Source: Paenibacillus melissococcoides (lineage in GTDB: Bacteria > Bacillota > Bacilli > Paenibacillales > Paenibacillaceae). Taken from it: 64,000 nucleotides of DNA. The stretch is from contig CALYLO010000017.1 of assembly GCA_944800085.1 (NCBI GenBank), forward strand, positions 48,606 to 112,605. Reading direction: 5' to 3'. Below the pieces are notes generated by a model. That model did no database searches. It was not told the origin of the DNA and saw only the letters and a program-made list of their open reading frames with translations. This document shows, one piece after another, positions 12,026 to 20,891 of this stretch. The position numbers and the translations under genes were made by a program. Numbering within the stretch: the stretch's first letter is position 1; each line of letters starts with the position of its first letter.

Positions 12026-13095
12026 CGCAGTATCCCGGGTAAATAGCTTGGTAGCATACTCGATGCGAAACTCGTTCGTAGTGCGGCATGCCGCTCGATC
12101 AGGCGAAGCAAGGCCGATTCCAAGTGATATCGGTCCAAAGCGCCTTCCATCCGATACGCAGACGGCATATTGTAGCTCGTATCATGCCGCTCCCGCAGCA
12201 CAAGTAGCCTCCGCTGCACCGATTTCACCGGATACTCAGGTTGCTCAGGCGCCGGTTCGATAGACTCGAAGGCGAGGGAACGAGCACTGTCAAGGTAATT
12301 TGCAAGTTCCCGTACCGTTGGCCGTTCGAATATTTCCTTAATCGATATGTCAACCCTAAACGTCTGGTACAGCTGGGAAGCTAACAGCATCAACTTCAGG
12401 GAATGACCTCCCCGCTCCAGGACATTATCATTGACGCCAATCCGATGAACACCCAGCACATCGGCCGTTATAGCCGAAATAATCCTTTCCGCCTCGTTTA
12501 GGGTCTCCGTACACGCCAACTGCTCTTCTGCATGCTCGGTCAATCGAACCGGCAAAGCCGAACGGTCCAACTTTCCGTTAGGGGTCAATGGCATCCGATC
12601 GAGCTTCACGAAATAGAGAGGAATCATATACTGAGGAATCTTCTGCGATAAAAAATGAGTCCACTCGCCATATGATATCGGATGGCTCGCTACATAATAG
12701 GCATACATGTCATTTTGTCCGTCTTTCCCCTGCCTTGCCAGAACCGTCGCCTCCAACACGCCCGGCACTTCCAGTAGATGAGTTTCCACTTCGCCCAGTT
12801 CGATCCGATGCCCACGAATCTTCACTTGATAGTCGGCCCGGCCAAGGAAATGGATTCTCCCATCGATATGCCACTTCGCTAGATCGCCTGCCATACCTTT
12901 ATCCGACAACAGAATTCGCGCCCCGCAGTCCTCCAACAGGTAGCGGATTCGCTTCTCTGGATAAGCTGGATCTAAGGGAACATAAGCACCGCCCGCTTTC
13001 CATATCGCTAGGATGCCAATTAGCATATCCGGCGATCGCTCAGTCATTAGACCTACGGGTTCATCTGGACGTACTCCTTTCGTACGCAACGTCAA
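12022..13095 (-). pseudogene. NRPS gene 1, first module with two internal deletions
   Basis: An A domain is fused from its beginning ([15 protein letters not shown]) straight to its end ([28 protein letters not shown]): roughly 250 residues with core motifs A3-A6 are missing in frame, so it cannot activate an amino acid. A T domain (ERGGHSLK) and the start of a C domain ([18 protein letters not shown]) follow. The C domain jumps from its N-terminal start to its last part, which continues in another frame near 12060 ([10 protein letters not shown]). Its catalytic HHxxxDG motif is gone. The upstream part of the A domain is replaced by the GNAT-like frame. Confidence 0.85.
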
Positions 13096-13498
13096 TCGGC
13101 AATTTCATCTCGTTTTTCAGTAAGTTAAATAAAGACGGTTCAAGCAAGCTTATATAATTATCAATGTGATTCTCTTTACAATAATCGAGGATCAGCCCGA
13201 GGAGCCTAGCAAAATGTTCGGGTCCCCGGTGTTCTTTCATGATTGCGATTTTATCGACTTCCACCGTATGATCCACATTAAAGGGGGGATAGTATTTCAA
13301 TACTTCGGACTCCGGCGTCACGGCTCGGAATTCGGCTGTTCCCACCGGTACCTCATGCTGATTATAGAGGATATAACAATTCGATTCTAATGTGGCGTGT
13401 TCCACGGTATATCCTTTCTCCAACCACACCTTCTCAACAATTTGATTAAATACGTCTAATTCCATCTTCGTGGTTACTTTTCTGATCAACTGAATCAC
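13061..13498 (-). CDS. GNAT-like protein, possibly truncated at its end
   Basis: A 145-residue frame with the look of an N-acyl-amino-acid-synthase/GNAT-type acyltransferase: a beta-rich N-terminal half, then [12 protein letters not shown] and a helix before [11 protein letters not shown]. The last residues overlap the NRPS remnant in another frame, so the natural C terminus has probably been lost at a deletion junction. It could have been an N-acyltransferase of the NRPS locus. The family is a judgement from pattern, not from an alignment. Confidence 0.45.
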   Translation of the reverse strand: MIQLIRKVTTKMELDVFNQIVEKVWLEKGYTVEHATLESNCYILYNQHEVPVGTAEFRAVTPESEVLKYYPPFNVDHTVEVDKIAIMKEHRGPEHFARLLGLILDYCKENHIDNYISLLEPSLFNLLKNEMKLPIDVAYERSTSR

Positions 13499-13504
13499 CT
13501 CGAA

Positions 13505-14450
13505 TTAGTTTACAGGAACTGATACGATTTTTGAATTATATGGAAGTATTGGTCGCGGACACAAACAGGATACATCATCCAAATAATCAATAAAATGGGA
13601 ATTATTCAATCCATAATACACAAAAAGAGAGGTTATGACAAGTTGTATTTGTACTTTATTCATTTTCTCAATTAAAGCATCTAATCTAGAGTGCTGTGCT
13701 GAGTAAACTAAATAAGTGTTGAGGGAAAATAAAATTTTAGACTGATGATGTTGATATGGCTCCATTTGTTAGTTAGAAAATTGAAGCTAACTTGGAGCTG
13801 CAGTTGGTTACCCGGCTGGTGCCACCGCCGACACGCGCCCAACCTGGTAAGACAGTTGAGTGACAAGAAGTTGGTCGTACACCGATGCTGAACCGCAGGC
13901 ACCGCAGCAGGACGATTGAGCGACAGGAGCTGGGTTGCAACGGATTTTCCCCGTGCGAGCCGTGCATCTGAACGGAGAAAATAAAGCTTTAGACTGTAGA
14001 TGTTGATTCAGCGCGATATTTAAGAAACCACAACGAGCCACGTCCAGGAGCAGAGCAACAAACCGTCACCTGCACCGAATGGCGCTGATGTTTGCGAGTG
14101 CGGCGATCCGAGCCTGGCTCGGACAGCTAACCGTGCAAGCCGTTATGCGCGCCTGGTCACCGTACTCCTGGTGCCGGATTGAACTGGAATCGGTATCTGA
14201 ATGCCTGCTACTGTCCACCTGCCTGCAGCAGGTACAGGCATGCAATATTTTCTCCCCACCTCAGCTCATGGAGAGCCAGTCTGCTTGCCAGTGCCATCGT
14301 CTGTCCGTCTCCCCTCGTCATTGGAGGCAAGGCGAATCGAACAAAATCGCGAAAGAAACTGTTATTAATATAGGCTTTTCGGAAAATATGGTTGAATCCA
14401 ATGCAATGACATATAAAAAGTAAATCGGATTATATGGTTTAACCTTCCCT
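13505..14450. other. Gene-poor region with imperfect repeats
   Basis: No convincing gene. The left part (13505-13765) is AT-rich with an 86-codon minus frame I do not recognise. The right part is GC-rich and hairpin-rich (for example CCGAGCC/GGCTCGG near 14110, nested CCTGC/GCAGG arms near 14215-14250). Two imperfect direct repeats are visible: TTTAGACTG.A.GATGTTGAT at 13735 and 13990, and a 28-base unit at 13853 and 13910. This texture resembles decayed structured-RNA DNA more than protein-coding DNA. Confidence 0.35.
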
Positions 14451-14957
14451 TTGGTGATGGTAATATTAGGTCATGTAAGACTGGGGCGAATAAATTTGAA
14501 TGACCCAGATATCGCTAGATTGAAAGAAACAATACATGACCACCATGTACCAATAAAAATAAAGCAACAAGCAATGGATAAATTAGAGACTTACGTTTTA
14601 GAAAAACGTGAAGAAAATACAAATAAAGCTATAGAGTCGGGACGCTTGGATATATACAGAAAGCTAAGAGTACCCGAAAGGAAGATAGAAATTGAATTGA
14701 GTGAACATGGAATAGGAAACAGCCCACTTTCCCCGTTCCCATTCTTTCTAATGAAACGAAGTGATAAGGGTATTGGTATTGAGACCATTACTTTTCACGA
14801 GTATCCAAAAGCTCACAAAGTATTAAGAGAATACATTACATCATGGGTTGAAACAGAAGATTACCTTGTAAACGAATCATTAATTAACAGGTGGCTTGAT
14901 GACGAGGGTTACAATTGGTTTCATGTAGATGATTTTGATGTTTTACCATCTAAATAA
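14451..14957 (+). CDS. Hypothetical protein
   Basis: A 168-codon plus-strand frame, rich in charged residues, with a C-terminal acidic tail (WLDDEGYNWFHVDDFD). I do not recognise the family. There is no signal peptide or membrane segment. The ribosome site before the ATG is weak and the sequence just upstream stays protein-like in another frame, so the N terminus may be frameshifted or truncated. Composition is AT-rich, unlike the GC-rich DNA on either side. Confidence 0.45.
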   Translation: MVMVILGHVRLGRINLNDPDIARLKETIHDHHVPIKIKQQAMDKLETYVLEKREENTNKAIESGRLDIYRKLRVPERKIEIELSEHGIGNSPLSPFPFFLMKRSDKGIGIETITFHEYPKAHKVLREYITSWVETEDYLVNESLINRWLDDEGYNWFHVDDFDVLPSK

Positions 14958-15181
14958 TGAACAACGGATGAATACGTTGAACCAGTTCCGGGACGACCAC
15001 GGTCGAGGCCAGCTCAAGCCCAGGAATGACCGCATGCTCGAAAAGCGAGCCAACCTCCGGCGAGTCGGCAAATACTTTGTGAGATAGCATGAACCTGAAG
15101 CATTTGGGCAGCCAGGCCCGACAGCACGGTGCTCCAACTATCGGAAAATGCTTGCAGCAGCTACTTAATAGAACAATGATT

Positions 15182-15253
15182 GTGTCGTTTAACAGCAACA
15201 CAGCAGATTTTGATCCTGCTATCGTTGGTTCGTCGATTCCAACATCCTCTGCC
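15182..15253 (+). tRNA. Degenerate tRNA-Gln(TTG)-like sequence
   Basis: An anticodon arm AGCAG/CTGCT with loop TTTTGAT (anticodon TTG) is followed by a T arm GTTGG/CCAAC and ends ATCCTCTGCCA. A D arm GTGT/ACAC is possible. Problems: the T loop is TTCGTCGATT, three bases too long, the inner anticodon pair is A.C, and no matching 5' acceptor strand is found. Probably a pseudo-tRNA; the 5' limit is approximate. Confidence 0.4.
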
Positions 15254-15258
15254 AACCT

Positions 15259-15342
15259 ATCTGTGCGAGAGTTAAAAGCGCGAGGTAAGCTGACGGACTC
15301 CAAACCCGTTCTCAAGTGGTTCGATTCCACCCACAGGTGCCA
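15259..15342 (+). tRNA. Divergent tRNA-Trp(CCA)-like sequence
   Basis: The acceptor strands ATCTGTG (15259-15265) and CACAGGT (15332-15338) pair with one G.T. The T loop is the consensus TTCGATT, the anticodon arm is ACGGA/CCCGT around CTCCAAA (anticodon CCA), and the 3' end is G-CCA. The D region is about eight bases too long and two stem pairs are A.C. It follows the Gln-like sequence by five bases and precedes a terminator, as in a small tRNA operon. Function is doubtful. Confidence 0.45.
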
Positions 15343-15399
15343 ATTATCGGGTCTTACAGTGCATGAACTACCCGACCCGCATGTCACATTCCTCCTGTT

Positions 15400-15424
15400 G
15401 ACCACCCGAAAGGGTGGTCTTTTT
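15400..15424 (+). terminator. Rho-independent terminator after the tRNA-like pair
   Basis: GACCACCC and GGGTGGTC form an 8-bp stem closed by a GAAA tetraloop, followed by a T run. It lies about 60 bases after the Trp-like tRNA and would end its transcript. Confidence 0.85.
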
Positions 15425-15606
15425 CCGTCCAAAACGCCTCAAAACACCCTTGAAATAGCCTCCAAAATAGCGAAAAATGACCTAAAAAGCAAAAAGACCC
15501 TAAAAGCTGCTTTAACATTGAAGCTAAAGAAGTAGAAGAGCCAAAACAAGGAGAATGCTGCAATAAAGAAAATAAAGAAATTTGCTGCCCCACGCAAATA
15601 GTCGTA

Positions 15607-15654
15607 TTTAAAAAGAGGATGCTATGCCCACAATGGAGCAACATTAGCATCCTC
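15607..15654 (-). terminator. Terminator of the secreted-protein gene
   Basis: On the minus strand GAGGATGCTA pairs with TAGCATCCTC (10 bp) and is followed by TTTTTAAA. It begins about ten bases after the stop codon of the gene at 15664-16320. Confidence 0.8.
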
Positions 15655-15663
15655 AATAAATTA

Positions 15664-16320
15664 CTAGCTCACTTTGAATCTTGCTGTTTCTTCGAAGTTC
15701 TTTCTGTAGTATTTTGTGTTTTCTATGGTTTCGCCCAATGAATAACCGATACCAAGCAGGGCTTCCACACTAACATTTAAAGATGAATTGTATCCCTTTG
15801 TAGTTGCTACAACCGAAGTTCCACTTGCTCTTAAAACCAGATTATGCTCGTCCTCAAGTACAGGATTCACAAAATCCTTTTCGATTGTATAACCCCCTGA
15901 CGTTGCTGCCTTCAAATACGCAGTGTCTTTGTATACCTCTACAATTCTTCGGCCAGCAGCACCACCAAACATGATTCTTTCTTGTTTGGTGTCTACACCA
16001 TATTCGGCCTTTACGCCTTTGCCCAAGTCAATTGTTTTAGACATTCTCGAATAATAGAATGTTTGGTCAGCGAATGACTGATTTTTTTGTTCCTCTTCTT
16101 TTCGTACTTGTTCAATAGTCCGGTTTGTCGCTTTAGCTAAATCTGCGTAGAACTCTTCCTTCGTCAATGTTTCTATTTTGTATTCTTCTGGGTAGCTTGT
16201 TGTGATGATTTTGTCACCGGTATTGGAGATCGAAGAGTCACTTGCGAAAACTGCTGAACTCATAGAAAATAGCATAAGCGAAGACAGTAATAGAAAACCC
16301 AATTTCTTCTTCATGGACAT
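15664..16320 (-). CDS. Small secreted protein of unknown function
   Basis: 218 residues starting with a clear Sec signal peptide: MSMKKK, a hydrophobic core LLLSSLMLFSM and a likely cleavage at AVFA-SDSS. The mature part has a charged helix (KEEFYADLAKATNRTIEQVR) and then a probably beta-rich half with repeated short hydrophobic strands. I do not recognise the family. It stands alone with its own terminator, so it is a monocistronic exported protein. Confidence 0.8.
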   Translation of the reverse strand: MSMKKKLGFLLLSSLMLFSMSSAVFASDSSISNTGDKIITTSYPEEYKIETLTKEEFYADLAKATNRTIEQVRKEEEQKNQSFADQTFYYSRMSKTIDLGKGVKAEYGVDTKQERIMFGGAAGRRIVEVYKDTAYLKAATSGGYTIEKDFVNPVLEDEHNLVLRASGTSVVATTKGYNSSLNVSVEALLGIGYSLGETIENTKYYRKNFEETARFKVS

Positions 16321-16530
16321 CCTCTCTTAAATATTTGTACTGTTGCCGAACTGAGAAACCAGTTACAGGGGCTTTCAAGCCTCTCTTTAGCTATATACAA
16401 GCAATTTAACCACCTCCACGCTCAGTATATGCTTTCAATCTCTTTGTGTTATGGCAATCTCCTCCTTCCCTTTTTTTACCATACTAATTTTCGAATGTAA
16501 ATAATACCCTTTATTTATGGTGTTTTGTTT

Positions 16531-16957
16531 TCACCTGGTTGGGGCTGGAATCCCTGCAAAAGAGTTTGGATGTAGCACAACAGTGAGTGATCTGGTTAAC
16601 CCTGTACTTTTGGAGTACCTGGAATACGGCAGCATGCCTGCGCTCGATCCGGCTTCGCCAATCACGGTTTCCGCACCTTCGGGCAGCGCTCGCAGCAGCG
16701 ATTGCTCATGCCGGAATACCCTTGTCTCATAGCAATAAGTTAGAGGAGCACCTACGTCGGGGGACGCCGCCGTCTGCCAACGCTCCTTCGCCGGGTCGTA
16801 GCGCAGCAGCGGCCGCGATCGACTGCACCCACGCCTGCAGACTCGGCACACTTGCAATCCCCTGCCTTGATCCAGCCTCCACAAGCCAAATCCGATTTCC
16901 GTAACGGCGGTCTGACGATTCAACATTTTTCGTATCTTCCGTTACGGCAACTTTCAC
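16531..16957 (-). pseudogene. GC-rich remnant with Kelch-like motif
   Basis: Two overlapping minus frames each hold part of one protein-like text. One includes RYDPAKERWQTAA, the signature of a Kelch beta-propeller blade, and PEGAETVIGEAG. The other continues AWVQSIAAAAALRPG in a different frame. No complete gene or start is present. Best read as a frameshifted fragment of a Kelch-repeat protein gene. Confidence 0.3.
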
Positions 16958-16993
16958 GAATCCGATTGTCCTTTGCTCATTTTCATTTATCGT

Positions 16994-17281
16994 TCAGGTT
17001 ATGATTTTACATACAAACACAAGCACGATGACGACCAATCCAAAAGAGATAATACCTGCAACCTTAGCAGGGTGAGTTCGTTTGTAGCTGTTAAACGGAG
17101 TTATTCGATTTACAATGAACCCAAACAAAAAGGTACCTAATAATAGGATAAGACCACTTAAAATCATATTATCCATTGAATTAGCAAAACCCCAGACATG
17201 ATCAATAAACAGAACCCACAGATAACCTAAAAAGGCATGTATAAAGATTGAAAGCGCCCATTCTTTATTTTTCATAAACAT
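16994..17281 (-). CDS. Small membrane protein
   Basis: Starting at the ATG at 17281 (GAGGGG six bases upstream) this is a 95-residue protein with three hydrophobic segments (SIFIHAFLGYLWVLF, LSGLILLLGTFLFGFIV, GIISFGLVVIVLVFV) and a short basic loop. The longer frame from 17344 overlaps the preceding protease gene and is unlikely. Family not recognised. It probably shares the transcript of the CPBP gene. Confidence 0.6.
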   Translation of the reverse strand: MFMKNKEWALSIFIHAFLGYLWVLFIDHVWGFANSMDNMILSGLILLLGTFLFGFIVNRITPFNSYKRTHPAKVAGIISFGLVVIVLVFVCKIIT

Positions 17282-17300
17282 CCCGTGCCCCTCGGCCTCC

Positions 17301-18254
17301 TCATAGTAAGTTCCGTCCTGACATTCCCAATCGCCAGGCGTCACTGTATCTCAAATATAAACAAAACAGGCACACAGAAATGACAATTGGTACCAGCCAA
17401 TATTTTCTCTCGGAATAAGATTGATATTGCTCGTTGGAGTGGTGACGCGCCCGCTCAATCTTATCAATCTTCCGCAGCAGGAACCAGCAAATATACAGCG
17501 CGGGGATGGACGCTGCTCCTAGTAGACCTAGCGAAATATAGTCTGGAGGACCAGACGGCGAAGATACGCTCTTCACCAAGTCCCCTTCTTGCATATACGA
17601 TCCAATTACATACGTGATGTTCGTAGCCATATGGATGACGATCCCCGGCAAGATCGACCGAGCATAAAGCACGATAAGTGCCGATACCCAGGCAGCGAAG
17701 AACAGCTCCACCAGCCGATATGGATTGTTGTGAAAGAGGGCGAACAAGGCGGAGCTCATCGCCGCGGCGAACCATTTCCCCTTTTGTTCGTATCCGGTCA
17801 ATAGCACCCCTCTGAACAGTTCCTCACATATCGGCGGAATTACGCCAATCGCTACGATGAGCAAAACTAGGGACATGATGTCGGTTGCTATCGGATAAAT
17901 CGATACCTGATACGTTCTCCCAAGAGCTGCTGATACGATTTCGGTCGCTTGATGAATAAACAACATGAAAATCTGACTGAGCGCATATATCAGTATACTT
18001 AGCAGCATCGTTCGCCAAGTCACCTTACGGAACTTGAATACGGACACCCATGAAAGCTCTTCGTTGCTCCTTAATACAACAGAAGGAATCACATTCAATC
18101 CGATTTGTGCGAACGCTACATAGAGTAGAAAAAAGCCTAAGTTAGCGTATAGCTGATGTTTATCTGGAAATATAAAGGTAGACAGCACATTTCCCGATAT
18201 ATAGGAAACAAGAAACAGCCAGCCCGCATGTATTGCATTCATTCCTTTAGTCAT
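17301..18254 (-). CDS. CPBP-family intramembrane glutamic protease
   Basis: A multi-pass membrane protein with the motifs of the CPBP/Abi (Rce1-like) family: EELFRG (motif 1, EExxxR), then FALFH (FxxxH) and a further IVIHMATN histidine. These proteases cut membrane-embedded substrates. In Gram-positive bacteria they are often bacteriocin-immunity or peptide-processing proteins. The start at 18254 (MTKGMNAIHAG) follows a purine-rich GGGAGAGAGGA; the frame is open to 18287. It lies directly downstream of the broken MFS gene. Confidence 0.85.
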   Translation of the reverse strand: MTKGMNAIHAGWLFLVSYISGNVLSTFIFPDKHQLYANLGFFLLYVAFAQIGLNVIPSVVLRSNEELSWVSVFKFRKVTWRTMLLSILIYALSQIFMLFIHQATEIVSAALGRTYQVSIYPIATDIMSLVLLIVAIGVIPPICEELFRGVLLTGYEQKGKWFAAAMSSALFALFHNNPYRLVELFFAAWVSALIVLYARSILPGIVIHMATNITYVIGSYMQEGDLVKSVSSPSGPPDYISLGLLGAASIPALYICWFLLRKIDKIERARHHSNEQYQSYSERKYWLVPIVISVCLFCLYLRYSDAWRLGMSGRNLL

Positions 18255-18273
18255 TCCTCTCTCCCTCAACTCG

Positions 18274-19228
18274 TCACGAAACCCCAAGTTCTTTGTCTAT
18301 CCGCTGTATCGCACGCTTGGACTTGAGCAAGGCTGTGGACAGTACAATAGCGATGCCTGATACCACGGGAACCCAAGTCCAACTAACGCCTTCTAAGAGC
18401 AAGCCATATATCCACAATCCTAACGGTGCGGAAATATCGGTCAACGTGGTGGCAACCCCCCATACCTTTCCTCGATATTCCTCCGCGATATGGAATTGAA
18501 AATACGTATATATCGGAACCTGGACAAACATTTGCAAAATGCCAATCAAAAATACCATGCCACAGTACAGGGCAACAGACAAACCGTTGTCAAACGTTTG
18601 AATCCACGGGATACTTGAAATAGACCAACCGATGATGATAACACCCTGGATCATGAGCAAATCAAAAATACGTCGAATGAAAGACTGTGTAGAAGGGACC
18701 CGAAGCATCGCTAAGGAACCACCAATCATGCCCAGTGCCCAGAAGGCTTGAATAAGAGCCAGAATACTTGATAAGCGATATAAGGCAATACTAGAATCAT
18801 CATCGGGTATAGGATGAATTCATAAACGATGAAATCTTTAGAAAGAAAGACAAGAATGAATAATCTCGAATGTAGCCCATCGTCTCCTTCAGTTCGGCAA
18901 ATACGCCTTTCTGTGAACGATTTCCTTGTACCTTGGGAAAGTTCAACCAAGCTAGCAACATTCCTGAAACTGCATAAGAAAACCGCACTCCACAATAGGA
19001 CGATAGCCATTGTGGACCACTCATAAACCAGTGAGGCAAGCAGCGGGCCGAAAATAGTACTAGTGCACCAATCGATTGGAACATAGCATTAGCCTTGTTG
19101 GCCCTCTTCTCCTCTAATAGTTCAGGAATGGAAGCGTTAATTGACACTCGTAACAAGCTTCCAAACATACTGAGCGGCAAGCTCCCTATACAAGCATATA
19201 TCCACGTGAGCTTATTGGATATAAACAA
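18274..19228 (-). pseudogene. MFS transporter, broken
   Basis: Hydrophobic text typical of a major-facilitator exporter runs through three frames: one ends FFLKISSFMN, a second continues EFILYPMMILVLPYIAYQ, and a third continues LSSILALIQAFWALGMIGGSLAM to the end at 18274. At least two frameshifts are therefore needed. The start lacks the first helices, so the gene is also 5'-truncated. It might once have exported the product of the cluster at 19.3-36.4 kb or of the NRPS. Confidence 0.75.
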
Positions 19229-19345
19229 ACATCTACATCTCAGTCTGTATACCAGTTCACAATATTTTTCACATATTATATGGAACTTATTTCACACAGT
19301 TAATCACTTCGGACATTTATCAAAAAAGCTAGTCTCAATAATTTT

Positions 19346-20605
19346 TTAAATCGCGTCTTGAAATTGATGGATTTTATTGACACAGCTCTTCACTATGTCT
19401 AGGTCGTTACCATAGAACAAAAAAAATATACGATAGATTGTTTTATTCTCCAAAACAGATTTTGCAAAAGTATAAACAAAGAAATCATCATTACGAACAT
19501 TCAAATAAAGTCTAACTTTTTCATATAGTTCATTAAAACTAAGTTCATACTCTGTTTCAATTTTTATAAAACAACTTTGTATAAATAAGTAATTTGATTT
19601 TAAATGCTGAATAACGGGCAACAGATACGTAACTTGAGTGAAGCGTGCATTGATCTCGATTATTGGAATTAATAAACCGGTTTTATCGAGGATTGAATCA
19701 ACACCAGCTATTCCGTTGTACCCCTGTCTTTGTAAGAGTTTCCCTAAACGAATCATTTCCTGTTCATACTTCTCTTTTAAATTTATATCATATTTTGGTG
19801 TAAAATCAGTTCCGAGATAGACCCCATTAGCGTCAATGTGTTGCTCTGTAACGGCAAGCACTTTAATTTCATTTTCTTTAATGAGCAACTGGCAATTAAG
19901 CGATCTACATATTGGGTGCCATCCTTCAAGAAGTAATTCAAAAGATTGGTTTCGCTTTGAAATGAAGTTTTTTATATGCTTAAAGGTACGTGTATTGTCA
20001 ATAACACGTATTCCCTTTCCAGATGAACCATATGGGATTTTTAAAACACATTGAGCAAAGCCTTTATCAGTTAGCCGTTTGTATGCATCTTCTAGTTCGT
20101 TTACATTATTACAGAAATAACCTTCGGTTACTGAAAAACTGTTCTCTTTTGCCCATTTTCGTACATAAAACTTATCATTAGATTTTTTAACGATCTCTGC
20201 CTGACACCCATATACTTTAGCTCCACAAGTGACTGCAGTTGACTGGATTTCCTCATTAACAAGATATGGAACAATTAATGCAGATTGAATGCCAGGAATA
20301 TCAGCCCAAGGTACTTCATCCGTTATTTCAGATAAGGATAAAAGTCCGGGAAGGACGATCCCAGACAATTCAAGATAGCGTAAATACTGTGGATCAGGCT
20401 TATGACGCAACAGAATACAATGGTTAGGCTGTGCCAAATAAAAGAGCTGCTGCTCTTGCTGGTACACCAATTTCATTTGTTCTAGGTCAGTAACGGCTGG
20501 AAACACTCTAGACTGGTTCCAACGTTGTTCTTGATCAATATTATAAAACCAATAAATAGGCCCTTCAAAATGAGTAAAATCCAATACCGGTAAATGGGCA
20601 CCCAT
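19346..20605 (-). CDS. ATP-grasp amino acid:carrier-protein ligase (BtrJ-like)
   Basis: An ATP-grasp ligase of about 419 residues. The glycine-rich nucleotide loop is VLKIPYGSSGKGIRVI and the metal-binding end is IIEINARFTQ. In butirosin biosynthesis BtrJ loads glutamate onto the carrier protein BtrI. Here the gene begins one base after the stop of the adjacent carrier-protein gene and is followed upstream by a decarboxylase, the same enzyme set. The ATG at 20605 has GGAG seven bases upstream and is preferred over the ATG at 20650 inside the carrier gene. It is the last gene of the operon. The loaded amino acid is unknown; glutamate is only an analogy. Confidence 0.75.
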   Translation of the reverse strand: MGAHLPVLDFTHFEGPIYWFYNIDQEQRWNQSRVFPAVTDLEQMKLVYQQEQQLFYLAQPNHCILLRHKPDPQYLRYLELSGIVLPGLLSLSEITDEVPWADIPGIQSALIVPYLVNEEIQSTAVTCGAKVYGCQAEIVKKSNDKFYVRKWAKENSFSVTEGYFCNNVNELEDAYKRLTDKGFAQCVLKIPYGSSGKGIRVIDNTRTFKHIKNFISKRNQSFELLLEGWHPICRSLNCQLLIKENEIKVLAVTEQHIDANGVYLGTDFTPKYDINLKEKYEQEMIRLGKLLQRQGYNGIAGVDSILDKTGLLIPIIEINARFTQVTYLLPVIQHLKSNYLFIQSCFIKIETEYELSFNELYEKVRLYLNVRNDDFFVYTFAKSVLENKTIYRIFFLFYGNDLDIVKSCVNKIHQFQDAI

Positions 20606-20606
20606 C

Positions 20607-20858
20607 CTAATACTCCAATTTGTGATGAACACGTTGTACAATTTTCTCAATAGTCGAAAAATTGTGCATTAATAGCTCGTCGTCATCAAAAGTAATATCG
20701 AATTCACACTCAATGTCAGCAATTAAGCCAATGGAACGAATAGAATCGAGCCCTAGTGAACCTAAATTTTGATTGATTTCAATATCGTCTTCCGTTTCTA
20801 ATACTTCCTTCACCTTACTTAGTACAATCCCCTCAATGTCTTCAATTATTTTCGTCAT
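20607..20858 (-). CDS. Acyl carrier protein 1 (BtrI-like)
   Basis: An 83-residue acidic carrier protein. The phosphopantetheine attachment serine is Ser39 in LGLDSIRS. Helix content and length fit a stand-alone ACP. It lies between the ATP-grasp ligase and a flavoprotein, so it is the likely partner of the ligase and of the PLP decarboxylase. No phosphopantetheinyl transferase is present in the window, so a genomic one must activate it. Confidence 0.9.
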   Translation of the reverse strand: MTKIIEDIEGIVLSKVKEVLETEDDIEINQNLGSLGLDSIRSIGLIADIECEFDITFDDDELLMHNFSTIEKIVQRVHHKLEY

Positions 20859-20891
20859 GTCCTCACTTCCCTATCATTAAATTATTGACTT

